This document shows positions 54,767 through 63,839 of a stretch of 64,000 bases of DNA, piece by piece. Position 1 is the first letter of the stretch, and the number at the start of each line of letters is the position of its first letter. The notes beneath the pieces were generated by a model that did no database searches, was not told the origin of the DNA, and was given only the letters and a program-made list of their open reading frames with translations. Made by a program: the position numbers and the translations under genes. The stretch comes from REBR01 sp033721915. GTDB lineage: Bacteria; Pseudomonadota; Gammaproteobacteria; Pseudomonadales; Oleiphilaceae. The DNA lies in contig JAWWAC010000001.1 of NCBI GenBank assembly GCA_033721915.1, positions 151,086 through 215,085 on the forward strand, read 5' to 3'.

Positions 54767-54805
54767 CAAAAAAACCCGCAGCGGACAGGAAGTCCGTTGC
54801 GGGTT
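54767..54805 (-). terminator. Rho-independent terminator of the thiolase gene
   Basis: On the minus strand AACCCGCAACGGAC-TTCCT-GTCCGCTGCGGGTT forms a 14-bp stem with one mismatch and runs into seven Ts. About 76 bp after the thiolase stop. Confidence 0.9.
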
Positions 54806-54881
54806 TGGTGTCAGCCTGTCCGTTATGACAGGCAGGGTCTATCCGGTCCGTGGGGCCCGTTCAGCCCTCCACGCCCGACGT

Positions 54882-56183
54882 TCAGCGCTCGACAATGGCC
54901 GTCACACCCTGGCCGCCGGCGGCGCAGATGGAGATCAGCACACGGCCCTTGCCCTTTAGCTCCAGCAGCTTGGCCGCGCTGGCCAGGATGCGGGCGCCGG
55001 TGGCGGCGAAGGGGTGACCCACGGCCAGGCTGCTGCCCTTCACATTGAGCTTGTCCCGGTCAATGCTGCCCAGTGGCTTGTCCAGACCCAGATTGTTCTT
55101 GCAGAAATCCTTGTCCTCCCAGGCCTTGAGGGTGGACAGCACCTGGGCGGCAAAGGCTTCGTGGATTTCGTAGTAATCGAAGTCCTGCAGGGTCAGGCCG
55201 GCCTTTTCCAGCATGCGGGGCACGGCGTAGGCGGGGGCCATCAGCAGGCCTTCCTTCTTGTCCACAAAATCCACGGCGGCCACTTCCGAGTGGGTCAGGT
55301 AGGCCTTGACCTTTAGCTTGCGGGCCTTGGCCCACTCCTCGCTGGCCAGCAATACGGTGGAGGCGCCATCCGTCAGTGCGCTGCTGTTGGCCGCCGTCAT
55401 GGTGCCCTTTTCCTTGTCGAAGGCGGGCTTGAGGCTGGCCAGCTTCTCCAGTGTGGAGTCGGGGCGCAGGATGTTGTCCTTCTCCAGGCCCGCCAGAGGG
55501 GTCATCAGGTCATTGAAGAAACCTTCCTCGTAGGCGGCGGCCAGGTTCTTGTGGCTGGCCAGTGCCAGCTTGTCCTGGTCTTCCCGTGGGATCTTCCACT
55601 CGTGGGCAGTGATCTGCTGGTGGCCGCCCATGGACAGGCCGGTGCGCGGCTCGCTGTTCTCGGGGATATTGGGCACCAGGTGTTTGGGCCGGATGCGGGC
55701 GGCGATCTTCAGACGCTCACCAGCGGTCTTGGCCCGGTTCAGGTCCAGAAGAATGGCGCGCAGGCCTTCGCTGACGCCAATGGGGGCGTCGGAGGTGGTG
55801 TCCGTGCCACCGGCGATGCCCGCGTCAATCTGACCCAGTGCGATCTTGTTGCTCACCAGGATAGCGGCCTCCAGGCCGGTACCGCAGGCCTGCTGAATGT
55901 CATAGGCGGGGGTTTCAGGGGCCAGCCCGCTGCTGATCACGGTCTCACGGGTCAGGTTGAAATCCCGTGAATGCTTGATCACCGCACCGGCGGCCACCTC
56001 GCCGAGGCGCTCGCCGGCCAGGCCGTAACGGTCCACCAGGCCGCGCATGGCGGCGGTGAGCATGTCCTGGTTGCTGAGCTTGCTGTAGGCGGTGTTGGAG
56101 CGGGCAAAGGGGATACGGTTGCCGCCGAGAATGGCCACCTTGCGTGGCAGCTGTGTGTTGGTCGTGCTTTTAGTCTGTGCCAT
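54882..56183 (-). CDS. Acetyl-CoA C-acyltransferase (FadI-type thiolase)
   Basis: 433 residues. Thiolase with active-site Cys100 in DIQQACGTGLEAA, His in YEIHEAFAAQVL and VGHPFAATGARI, and second Cys in SICAAGGQGV. The length and insert resemble FadI rather than FadA/AtoB. Cleaves 3-ketoacyl-CoA with CoA at the end of beta-oxidation, or condenses acetyl-CoA in reverse. Divergent from the FabG gene, a frequent arrangement. Confidence 0.92.
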   Translation of the reverse strand: MAQTKSTTNTQLPRKVAILGGNRIPFARSNTAYSKLSNQDMLTAAMRGLVDRYGLAGERLGEVAAGAVIKHSRDFNLTRETVISSGLAPETPAYDIQQACGTGLEAAILVSNKIALGQIDAGIAGGTDTTSDAPIGVSEGLRAILLDLNRAKTAGERLKIAARIRPKHLVPNIPENSEPRTGLSMGGHQQITAHEWKIPREDQDKLALASHKNLAAAYEEGFFNDLMTPLAGLEKDNILRPDSTLEKLASLKPAFDKEKGTMTAANSSALTDGASTVLLASEEWAKARKLKVKAYLTHSEVAAVDFVDKKEGLLMAPAYAVPRMLEKAGLTLQDFDYYEIHEAFAAQVLSTLKAWEDKDFCKNNLGLDKPLGSIDRDKLNVKGSSLAVGHPFAATGARILASAAKLLELKGKGRVLISICAAGGQGVTAIVER

Positions 56184-56428
56184 AACCTTGTGCAGTCCTT
56201 TTGGTGGGAACGGGTATTGATGTTGAGCAGTGTAATGGCGATCCTGATGGGCTCATTGGCTAACCTGACGACCGCCGGGCCAGGGTCAGTCAATTGAAAA
56301 ATGTGGAGACGCCCTAAGATAGGCCTACATAAAATGTGACAGTGACGTCTGAACGAGTTAAGCCGCACTGACATCTCCAATCAGGGACATTATCCATCAA
56401 GTCTGCCAACCATTAAAAGGAACCGGTC

Positions 56429-57850
56429 ATGTCTGATCTCTACCTGCGAATCGCAAACACCCCACTGGGCAAACAGGCCGTCAGCTCGCTGGGCCTGCCC
56501 ACTCCCCTGAAACTGGAGCGCTGGGAGCGTGCCGACAAGCCCTTTATTGAAGGCAATGTCCTGCTCGGTGCCGGGCCCAACCCCCGGGCACTGGGCACAC
56601 TGGCGGACATCATCAAGCTGGGCTCGGTGACACTGCACTACCCCCAGGGCTCTGAGCAGCTGAAGGCCTCCTCCGAGCTGGGCAAGAGCCACAAGGCCAC
56701 CGGTGTGGACCTCACCGGCGAGGAGGGCCCTGAGCAGAAGTTCAAGGCACTGGTGCTGGATGCCACCGGCGTCAAGGACACCACCGAGCTGCGCTGCCTT
56801 TACGACTTCTACCACCCCACCATCCGCAACCTGGCCAACAACGGCCGCGTGCTGGTGGTGGGCATGGACCCGGCCCACTGCAAGCCCGCCCCCAAGGCCG
56901 CCGCCCACCGGGCGCTGGAAGGCTTTGTGCGGGCTGTGGGCAAGGAGATCGGCAAGAAAGGCGCCACCGCGCAGCTGCTGTGGATGGCCCCCAATGCCGA
57001 GAACCAGCTGGAATCCTCCGTGCGCTTCTTCCTCTCACCCCGCTCCGCCTATGTCTCCGGACAGGTGGTGAACATCAGCAAGGCCGGTGACGGACAGAGC
57101 GCTGGCAACAGCGTGGCCCCCCTGACCGGCAAGCTGGCACTGGTCACCGGCGCCTCAAGGGGCATCGGCGAAGCCATCGCCACCACACTGTCACGGGACG
57201 GCGCCAAGGTGATCTGTCTGGACGTCCCGGCCGCCATGGAGTCCCTCAACCAGGTGGCCGAGCGTATCGGTGGCACCCCACTGGCGGTGGACATCACCGA
57301 GGAGAACGCCCCCGCTGTGATCGCCGACCAGATCGCCGACCAGGGCCAGGGCGTGGACTTCATTGTCCACAACGCCGGCATCACCCGTGACAAGACACTG
57401 GGTCGCATGCCGGAGCATTTCTGGGATATGACCATCGCCGTGAACCTCACCGCCGAGGAGCGCATCGATGAAGAGCTGCTCAAGCGCGAGCTGATCCGGG
57501 AGAACGGCCGCATCGTCTGTGTGTCCTCCATCAGCGGCATCGCCGGCAACTTCGGACAGACCAACTACGCCACCTCCAAGGCCGGCGTCATCGGCTACGT
57601 GGAAAGCATGGCCAAGCAGCTGAAAAACGGCATTACCATCAACGCCGTGGCACCGGGCTTTATCGAGACCCAGATGACCGCTGCCATGCCCATGACCATC
57701 CGCGAGGCTGGGCGCCGCATGAACAGCCTCTCACAGGGCGGCCAGCCGGTGGATGTGGCCGAAACCATCGCCTGGTACTGCAATCCGCTGTCCAGGGGTG
57801 TTAACGGCAACCTGGTCCGCGTCTGCGGCCAGAGCCTGATCGGCAAGTAA
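56429..57850 (+). CDS. High-molecular-weight 3-oxoacyl-ACP/CoA reductase (FabG4-like)
   Basis: 473 residues, double the usual FabG. The N-terminal half (about 1-220) is a flavodoxin/Rossmann-like region without a working NAD site. The C-terminal half is a full short-chain dehydrogenase: TGASRGIGEAIA (about 237), HNAGITRDKTLGRM, catalytic Ser in SSISGIAGNFGQ and YATSKAG. HMW FabGs of this type prefer acyl-CoA and NADH. AAAGGAACC precedes the ATG. Shares an intergenic region with the divergent thiolase. Confidence 0.93.
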   Translation: MSDLYLRIANTPLGKQAVSSLGLPTPLKLERWERADKPFIEGNVLLGAGPNPRALGTLADIIKLGSVTLHYPQGSEQLKASSELGKSHKATGVDLTGEEGPEQKFKALVLDATGVKDTTELRCLYDFYHPTIRNLANNGRVLVVGMDPAHCKPAPKAAAHRALEGFVRAVGKEIGKKGATAQLLWMAPNAENQLESSVRFFLSPRSAYVSGQVVNISKAGDGQSAGNSVAPLTGKLALVTGASRGIGEAIATTLSRDGAKVICLDVPAAMESLNQVAERIGGTPLAVDITEENAPAVIADQIADQGQGVDFIVHNAGITRDKTLGRMPEHFWDMTIAVNLTAEERIDEELLKRELIRENGRIVCVSSISGIAGNFGQTNYATSKAGVIGYVESMAKQLKNGITINAVAPGFIETQMTAAMPMTIREAGRRMNSLSQGGQPVDVAETIAWYCNPLSRGVNGNLVRVCGQSLIGK

Positions 57851-57917
57851 GCCCGGTGCTCCGTCCGGTGCCCGTGATGGGGCCGGGCGGGCACTTTGAC
57901 GGGTCTTTTTTTCAGGA

Positions 57918-57961
57918 CACAAAAAAGCCCGGATCTGGGAACAGACCCGGGCTTTTTTGTG
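57918..57961. terminator. Bidirectional terminator between fabG and the tRNA cluster
   Basis: CACAAAAAAGCCCGG / CCGGGCTTTTTTGTG arms around a short loop, with T runs on both strands. Ends the fabG transcript on the plus strand and the tRNA operon on the minus strand. Confidence 0.9.
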
Positions 57962-57967
57962 GGTGTC

Positions 57968-58043
57968 TGGTGGGTGGTGCAGGGATCGAACCTGCGACCC
58001 CAGGCGTGTGATGCCTGTGCTCTCCCAACTGAGCTAACCACCC
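57968..58043 (-). tRNA. tRNA-Val (anticodon CAC)
   Basis: 76 nt including an encoded CCA. Acceptor GGGTGGT/ACCACCC, D-arm AGCTCAGTTGGGAGAGC, anticodon arm CAGGC-ATCACAC-GCCTG giving CAC, and T-arm GCAGGTTCGATCCCTGC. Reads GUG. Third gene of the tRNA operon. Confidence 0.97.
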
Positions 58044-58049
58044 GAATAA

Positions 58050-58126
58050 TGGCGGAGCGGACGGGACTCGAACCCGCGACCCCCGGCGTGACAGGCCGGT
58101 ATTCTAACCAACTGAACTACCGCTCC
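58050..58126 (-). tRNA. tRNA-Asp (anticodon GTC)
   Basis: 77 nt with encoded CCA. Acceptor GGAGCGG/CCGCTCC, anticodon loop CTGTCAC giving GTC, T-arm GCGGGTTCGAGTCCCGT. Middle gene of the Val-Asp-Val operon. Confidence 0.97.
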
Positions 58127-58149
58127 TAAACGGCTTACCGGACCAGAGA

Positions 58150-58225
58150 TGGTGGGTGGTACTGGGTTCGAACCAGTGACCCTCGGCTTGTAAGGCCGAT
58201 GCTCTCCCAACTGAGCTAACCACCC
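58150..58225 (-). tRNA. tRNA-Val (anticodon TAC)
   Basis: 76 nt with encoded CCA. Acceptor GGGTGGT/ACCACCC, anticodon arm TCGGC-CTTACAA-GCCGA giving TAC, T-arm ACTGGTTCGAACCCAGT. First gene of the operon. Confidence 0.97.
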
Positions 58226-58247
58226 AAGCTGGCCAAGTAAGGCGCGT

Positions 58248-58275
58248 ATTTTAAGCATTTGCGCCGGTGTGTCAA
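58248..58275 (-). promoter_or_regulatory. Sigma-70 promoter of the tRNA operon
   Basis: TTGACA (58275-58270), 16-bp spacer, TAAAAT (58253-58248) on the minus strand, followed by a GC-rich ACGCGCC discriminator as in stringently controlled stable-RNA promoters. Lies 22 bp before the first tRNA. Confidence 0.8.
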
Positions 58276-58306
58276 ATCTTTTTCTCCCCTCCGGCGCCAC
58301 GGGCAA

Positions 58307-58573
58307 TCACTTGGGTGGCGTACTGCGGACACCGGTCACCACACGCAGCTTGCGGCGCACACCCTGGCGGGACAGGGCATCCACCCGCTGACGGCGACTT
58401 TCCGGCAGGGCCTTTTGCGCCAGCCGGCGGTTCCATTCATCCAGGGTGCCGGTAAGCCGTTCCAGCCGGTCATCCAGGCGGGACTGCAAACGGGGCGCCA
58501 GACGGCCTGTGAGGCGTTCCAGGGAGCCCCTTGCCCTGGCAAGGAGCGACTGTGCCGGTGGCTCTTTCTTCAT
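58307..58573 (-). CDS. Small basic helical hypothetical protein
   Basis: 88 residues, rich in Arg/Leu with amphipathic helices (LLARARGSLERLTGRLAPRLQSRLDDRLERLTGTL) and no signal peptide or cysteine. Could be a membrane-surface or nucleic-acid-binding protein; no family recognised. 28 bp after the next gene upstream (58602), so probably co-transcribed. Confidence 0.6.
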   Translation of the reverse strand: MKKEPPAQSLLARARGSLERLTGRLAPRLQSRLDDRLERLTGTLDEWNRRLAQKALPESRRQRVDALSRQGVRRKLRVVTGVRSTPPK

Positions 58574-58601
58574 GACAGACTCCTCAGGGCCGGAAAGGCC
58601 C

Positions 58602-59534
58602 CTACTGGTTGTTGTTCATTTCCCGGGCCAGACGGTCCACACGCTCCGAGAGGGCCGTAAAGCGCCGGGTCAGCTGGCTGCGGGCACTGTCCACGGAGGC
58701 CACCACCGGTTCCAGCTCGTCCAGACGCTGACTCAGTGCGGCGATTTTTTCCTGCTCGCCATTGCCGCCGGCGGACTCCAGGTGGCTTTCAACACGATCC
58801 AGGCGTGAGCGGATCTCATCCATGGCCAGTTTCTGACTCCGGCTGGCGCGGTCAACGGCTTTCTGCAGTGCGTCCCTGTCCTCGCCGTGCTGCTTTTTCA
58901 GGGCCTCAAGCTGGCTGGCCAGTGACTGCTGGCGCTGCGTGCTCTTGCTGAGCTCAGAGCGAAGCTGGCTTATCGCCCCCTCACGGGTCTCGCTGGCGGC
59001 CATGGCCTCGTCGGCACGGCTTTGCGCGGCAGCGGCCTGCTCACTGGTGTCTTTGAGCGTGTCACGCAGGGACGCCAGTGCCTTTTTCTGCTCGGCGATG
59101 GCCGGTCGGTTGGTCTGATGCGCCACAACCCAGAGCTTGCGCATTTCGCTGTCCAGGTAGGCGAGCTGTTTCTGCACCTGTGAGCCGGTCTCACTCAGTT
59201 GCTGGTCCGCTTCGGCCAGGTCTCCTTCCAGGCGGGCATTGCGCAGGCGGCTTTCACGGATCCAGCTCTGGGCCTGCTGCAGATCCTGTGACAGTTCTGC
59301 GAGCTTTTGCTGCTGTTCCCAAAGCGTCCAGCCACCACAGCCCGCCACCACCAGCACCAGAAGCAACAGCCAGACCTGGATACGGCGGTTCTCGCCACCA
59401 GAGCGGTCACCGTCACCGGACCCGCCATTGCCACCCGGGCCACCGGCTTTCTGACCGGCCTTTATCCCCGGCGGACTCTCCTGGCCGACCTGGCGGTCGG
59501 CCAGTTCGTCCCGGTCTGGTGTCAGTGATTCCAT
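58602..59534 (-). CDS. Coiled-coil inner-membrane protein, unknown function
   Basis: 310 residues. Gly/Asp-rich cytoplasmic N-terminus (about 1-50), one transmembrane helix (about 53-74, IQVWLLLLVLVVAGCGGWTLW), then a long periplasmic coiled coil rich in Gln, Ala, Ser and Glu to about 300. The Cys near 65 lies inside the helix, not in a lipobox. Topology resembles ZapG/YhcB-like or envelope-tethering proteins, but I recognise no named family. Divergent from purE. Confidence 0.7.
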   Translation of the reverse strand: MESLTPDRDELADRQVGQESPPGIKAGQKAGGPGGNGGSGDGDRSGGENRRIQVWLLLLVLVVAGCGGWTLWEQQQKLAELSQDLQQAQSWIRESRLRNARLEGDLAEADQQLSETGSQVQKQLAYLDSEMRKLWVVAHQTNRPAIAEQKKALASLRDTLKDTSEQAAAAQSRADEAMAASETREGAISQLRSELSKSTQRQQSLASQLEALKKQHGEDRDALQKAVDRASRSQKLAMDEIRSRLDRVESHLESAGGNGEQEKIAALSQRLDELEPVVASVDSARSQLTRRFTALSERVDRLAREMNNNQ

Positions 59535-59564
59535 GCCTCACTCCTGTCACTCTCAAGAAAGGCG

Positions 59565-59570
59565 TATAAT
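59565..59570 (+). promoter_or_regulatory. -10 element upstream of purE
   Basis: Perfect TATAAT about 95 bp before the purE start. The -35 is weak (CTGTCA at 59544-59549, 15-bp spacing). No PurR box recognised. Confidence 0.5.
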
Positions 59571-59663
59571 ACCCTCCCACTGGCCATGACTAAACTGAAA
59601 ACCCGGTTATTTGCACCCCCGGCCCTGTCGCCATACAATGCACGGTTTTCCCGGACGATGCGC

Positions 59664-60203
59664 ATGTCACAGCAGAACTCAAGCACAGAATCGCCAGTCG
59701 ACTCAGCCAGTCAGCCCTCGCCGCTGGTGGGTCTCATCATGGGCTCCAGCTCGGACTGGCCCACCATGGAGCACGCGGCGCAGATGCTGGACAGCCTGGG
59801 CGTGGCCTATGAGGCCCGGGTGGTTTCGGCACACCGCACGCCGGATCTGCTGGTGGATTACGCCAAGACAGCCAGTGACCGTGGCATCAAGGTGATCATT
59901 GCCGGCGCCGGCGGCGCCGCCCACCTGCCGGGCATGGTGGCCGCCCAGACGGCCCTGCCGGTACTGGGCGTACCGGTACAGTCGCGCACCCTGAACGGGC
60001 TCGATTCCCTGTTATCCATTGTGCAGATGCCCGGTGGTATCCCCGTGGGCACCCTGGCCATTGGCAAAGCCGGTGCCCGCAACGCCGGGATCATGGCCGC
60101 CCAGATACTGGGCCTGCAGGAGCCACGCATACTGGCCGCTGTGGAACAGTTCCGCCAGGAGCAGACACGGCAGGTGCTGGACAATCCGGACCCCCGCCAC
60201 TGA
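59664..60203 (+). CDS. purE: 5-(carboxyamino)imidazole ribonucleotide mutase
   Basis: 179 residues from MSQQNSS (ATG at 59664); the longer frame to 59586 would add a non-family extension. Converts N5-CAIR to CAIR in purine synthesis. Active-site segments GLIMGSSSDWPTM, VSAHRTPD and AGAGGAAHLPGM are all present. Followed by purK after 72 bp; both act in succession. Confidence 0.96.
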   Translation: MSQQNSSTESPVDSASQPSPLVGLIMGSSSDWPTMEHAAQMLDSLGVAYEARVVSAHRTPDLLVDYAKTASDRGIKVIIAGAGGAAHLPGMVAAQTALPVLGVPVQSRTLNGLDSLLSIVQMPGGIPVGTLAIGKAGARNAGIMAAQILGLQEPRILAAVEQFRQEQTRQVLDNPDPRH

Positions 60204-60275
60204 CTCCCGAGCCAGGGGAACGGCCGTGGTCACGACTGCGCTAACGGATGAGTGCGCTAATAAGAGAGGTATTTT

Positions 60276-61385
60276 ATGCGTATCGGCATACTCGGCGCCG
60301 GCCAGCTCGGTCGCATGCTGGCACTGGATGGCTACCCGCTGGGGCAGCGCTTCACCCTCTATGACCCCTCTGGCAAACCCAGTGCCGGTGTCGGTGATGT
60401 GATCCCCGACCAGGAAGGCCTGCGCCTGAAGGAATTCCTGGCCGCCGTGGACTGCGTGACCTACGAATTCGAGCACCTGCCCTACCCCATGGTGGAAAAA
60501 ATCGGCCGTCACAGGCCCGTCTATCCCCCCGCTGGTGCCTTGCGGGTGTGCCAGAACCGGGCATTGGAGAAGCAGACCTTCCACGATCTGGGCATCCCCA
60601 CCGCCCCGTTCCGCATCGTCAACTCGGCGGCGGAACTGCAGAACGCCACCGCCATACTCGGCTGCCCCGTGGTGGCCAAGTCCGTCACCGAGGGCTATGA
60701 CGGCAAGGGCCAGGCGGTTCTGCGCCGACCGGAAGACGCCCACAAGGCCTGGGCGCAGATCGGCCACTCACAGCTGGTGGTGGAGTCCTTTGTGAAGTTC
60801 CGCCGTGAGCTGTCCATTATTGCCGTGCGCGGTATTGACGGCGAGACGGTCTGTTACCCCATGGCGGAGAACATGCACGCCGACGGCATTCTGCGCTTCT
60901 CCGTGGCCCCGGCCCCGGACATGGACGACGCCACCCAGAAGCGGGCCGAGGAGATGATACAGCTGCTGCTCAAAGAGCTGGATTATGTGGGCACACTGGC
61001 CCTTGAATTGTTCGAGACCGACAAGGGCCTGCTGGCCAACGAGATGGCGCCCCGCGTGCACAACTCCGGCCACTGGACCCAGGATGGCGCCGTTACCAGT
61101 CAGTTCGAGAACCACGTCAGGGCCATTACCGGGCTGCCACTGGGCAATACCGACGAGCGCTGCCCCACCTGCATGGTGAACATCATCGGCGAAACCGGTG
61201 ATCTGAAAGACCTGCTGAAGCTGCCCTACGCACGGCTCCACCTGTACGACAAGGAGCCCCGCCCGGGACGCAAGCTGGGCCATGTGAACATCTGCGCCGA
61301 CAGTTACGAAGAGCTGGGCTGGCGGGCGGCCAATGTGGCCAGCCTTCTGCCGGGGTCTCCCGAGTTTCACTACTCCACACGCTGA
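60276..61385 (+). CDS. purK: 5-(carboxyamino)imidazole ribonucleotide synthase
   Basis: 369 residues, an ATP-grasp enzyme that carboxylates AIR with bicarbonate to N5-CAIR, the substrate of PurE. N-terminal MRIGILGAGQLGRMLALDGYPLG, ATP-grasp motifs PVVAKSVTEGYDGKGQAVLR (about 130-149) and LANEMAPRVHNSGHWTQDGAVTSQFENH (about 253-280) are intact. Separate purK and purE genes fit gammaproteobacteria. Confidence 0.97.
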   Translation: MRIGILGAGQLGRMLALDGYPLGQRFTLYDPSGKPSAGVGDVIPDQEGLRLKEFLAAVDCVTYEFEHLPYPMVEKIGRHRPVYPPAGALRVCQNRALEKQTFHDLGIPTAPFRIVNSAAELQNATAILGCPVVAKSVTEGYDGKGQAVLRRPEDAHKAWAQIGHSQLVVESFVKFRRELSIIAVRGIDGETVCYPMAENMHADGILRFSVAPAPDMDDATQKRAEEMIQLLLKELDYVGTLALELFETDKGLLANEMAPRVHNSGHWTQDGAVTSQFENHVRAITGLPLGNTDERCPTCMVNIIGETGDLKDLLKLPYARLHLYDKEPRPGRKLGHVNICADSYEELGWRAANVASLLPGSPEFHYSTR

Positions 61386-61495
61386 CAATTCAGCCATTTA
61401 GCCGGTCTCACTGGACGAATGTGCATGGGACGGCTATTTGTTATAGGTCTGACCACAGAGCAATGGACTGCCATGAATGACGACCCGGAAACTCG

Positions 61496-63562
61496 ATGAA
61501 ACGCATTTTCAGCCCGGAAAGAAAACTCGGCTACCGGATTCTGCTGTGGGTACTGTTCACGGCCTTTCTGGCTGGCGCGGTGATTGGCGTGGTACAGATT
61601 CTTCTGGATGCCAGCCGGGTCTCTCAGGAACTGGATGAACGCGCCGCACAGACCCTGGCACTGGTGCGTGAGGCCTCCACCCAGGCGGTTTACAGTCTGG
61701 ATGACGATCTTGGCGAGCAGGTCATCGACGGACTCTTTGCCCAGGGCCAGATCCACTATGCCGCCATCACCCACAGCAATGGCGAACCACTGGCCCAGCG
61801 CCGCCGTGATCAGCCCCAGCAAAGCCCCTACCGGCACATCACCGACCCCATCTTTGGCCAGTTCCGCCGTTATGAGACCCCACTGGTGCGCTCCGAGCCG
61901 GAACCCACGGAGTACGGCCGGCTGATCATTGAGATCGATACGGCCCACGCCGCCCAGCTCTGGCAGGAGCGCTCATCACTGACACTGGTGTTCGGACTGG
62001 CACGGGCCCTGGTCATCGGACTGGCCCTGTTTCTGGTGTACCACCTGCTGGTGAGCCGGCCACTGCACCGCATCATGCAGGACCTGAACGCCGTCAACCC
62101 GGCGGAGCCGGCCAGACACCTGATCAGGACCCCGCCCGGCCACGACCGTGACGAGCTGGATGCCTGGGTCAAGGCCACCAATGACCTGCTCACCTCCATT
62201 GCCGATGTGCAGCAGAAGCACCAGGCGGCACAGGACCATATCAGCCGGCTGTCACGCTATGACCGCCTGACGGGGCTGCCCAACCGGGAGATGTTTCTGC
62301 ACATTCTGGGCATTGCCATGAAGCAGGTGCATCGCCAGAGGCCGTTGCTGGCGGTGTTCTGCTGCGGCCTGGATGACTTCAAGGCGGTCAACGAGGAATA
62401 CGGCTACATGGCCGGCGACCGGCTATTGCAGGACATAGCGGGCCGGCTGCAGACGGACCGGTTCAAGGCCACCATGAGTGCCGGGCGCCTGGGGGCGGAT
62501 CAGTTTGTGGTGGTTCAGGAGCACCTGCAGAGTGTGCAGGAGGCCAAAACCACAGCCGCCTGGCTGCTGCGGGAAGTCAGCCGCCCCACCCGCATTGACG
62601 GCCATGAGCTGAGCCTCACCGCGACACTGGGTGTGGCTCTGTTCCCGGAGGATGCCCACGAGGCGGACCGGCTGCTGCAGCAGTCCGAGCAGTCCATGAC
62701 GCTGGCCAAGATCCAGGGACACAACCACTACCAGTTCTATGTGGCCAGCGTGGATCAGGCCATCCGCGACCGCAAGCAGCTGGAGCGGGACCTCGAGGAT
62801 GCGCTGCCCCACCAGCAGTTGCATCTGGTGTATCAGCCGCAGATCGACCTGCAGCACCACCAGGTGATCGGCGTAGAAGCCCTGATCCGCTGGTATCACC
62901 CCAGCCGTGGCATGGTGTCGCCGGATGACTTTATCCCTCTGGCGGAATCCAGCGGCGCCATCATCGACATCGGCTACTGGGTGCTGCACGAGGCCTGCCG
63001 CCAGGCCCGTGAGTGGATGGACACGGGCCTGCAGCTGCGCATGGCGGTGAACCTCTCACCGGTGCAGCTTCGCCAGGACAACATCGTCTCCATGATCATG
63101 GGGATTCTGGAGGGTCACGGGCTGCCACCCACGCTGCTGGAGCTGGAAGTGACGGAAACCAGCTTCATGCACAACCTGGAGGACGCCATCGACAAGCTGA
63201 CCCGCCTGCGGGACCACGGCGTACGGGTGGCGGTGGATGACTTCGGCACCGGCTATTCCTCACTGACCTACCTCAAGCGCCTGCCGGTGCACCACCTGAA
63301 GATCGACAAGCAGTTTGTGCAGGATCTTCTGATCAACGAGGAAGACACCCAGATTGCCAATACCATTATCGACCTGGGCAGCAGTCTGAACCTGCAGGTG
63401 GTGGCCGAGGGTGTGGAGACGGAAGAGCAGAGCGTCTACCTCACCCAGCGCGGTTGCCAGATGGCCCAGGGGTTCTTCTACAGCCGGCCCGTGGAACCGG
63501 AGCGGATACCGCCCTACCTGAAGTCGTTCGAACAGCACATCGAACAGGGCAGCCATTTCTGA
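61496..63562 (+). CDS. Membrane-bound GGDEF/EAL protein, probable cyclic-di-GMP phosphodiesterase
   Basis: 688 residues. Two transmembrane helices (about 12-34 and 162-186) flank a periplasmic sensor region, then a HAMP-like linker, a GGDEF domain (about 245-410) and an EAL domain (about 425-670). The GGDEF site is degenerate, GADQF (333-337), so cyclase activity is unlikely. EAL is intact: Glu461 in VEALIRW, and DDFGTGYSSLTYLKRLP with KIDKQF. It probably degrades cyclic-di-GMP in response to an envelope signal, with the GGDEF domain binding GTP as regulator. Single-gene unit. Confidence 0.9.
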   Translation: MKRIFSPERKLGYRILLWVLFTAFLAGAVIGVVQILLDASRVSQELDERAAQTLALVREASTQAVYSLDDDLGEQVIDGLFAQGQIHYAAITHSNGEPLAQRRRDQPQQSPYRHITDPIFGQFRRYETPLVRSEPEPTEYGRLIIEIDTAHAAQLWQERSSLTLVFGLARALVIGLALFLVYHLLVSRPLHRIMQDLNAVNPAEPARHLIRTPPGHDRDELDAWVKATNDLLTSIADVQQKHQAAQDHISRLSRYDRLTGLPNREMFLHILGIAMKQVHRQRPLLAVFCCGLDDFKAVNEEYGYMAGDRLLQDIAGRLQTDRFKATMSAGRLGADQFVVVQEHLQSVQEAKTTAAWLLREVSRPTRIDGHELSLTATLGVALFPEDAHEADRLLQQSEQSMTLAKIQGHNHYQFYVASVDQAIRDRKQLERDLEDALPHQQLHLVYQPQIDLQHHQVIGVEALIRWYHPSRGMVSPDDFIPLAESSGAIIDIGYWVLHEACRQAREWMDTGLQLRMAVNLSPVQLRQDNIVSMIMGILEGHGLPPTLLELEVTETSFMHNLEDAIDKLTRLRDHGVRVAVDDFGTGYSSLTYLKRLPVHHLKIDKQFVQDLLINEEDTQIANTIIDLGSSLNLQVVAEGVETEEQSVYLTQRGCQMAQGFFYSRPVEPERIPPYLKSFEQHIEQGSHF

Positions 63563-63809
63563 CCCGCAGCACCACCACGGTCTCCACACCCAACTCTCCC
63601 CACGACAAGACCCACAGACCCCAGTGACCCAGGCAGGCGCCACAGCGCTCCTGATGGCCATGACAGGCTTCACAGGAGCCGACGCGAGACGGACACAGGG
63701 ATCGGAAATGGTGACCAGAAAAGCCCCTGAGAGCGTTCAGCAGTCAGGTGACAGGCAATGGCCGGGAAAGGCGCGACGGGCCGGGACAGGAAAGAGAGGG
63801 GGTGAGCCA

Positions 63810-63832
63810 CCGCCCCGGGAGCCCCGGGGCGG
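63810..63832 (-). terminator. Hairpin after the gene at the right edge
   Basis: CCGCCCCGGG-AGC-CCCGGGGCGG, perfect 10-bp stem 8 bp after the stop of the edge gene on the minus strand. No T run. Confidence 0.5.
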
Positions 63833-63839
63833 ACCCGGG

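Noticed and set aside
57851..58300. rRNA or a larger stable-RNA locus around the tRNAs
   Set aside because: Only three tRNAs with their own promoter and terminator are present; no rRNA sequence is visible.
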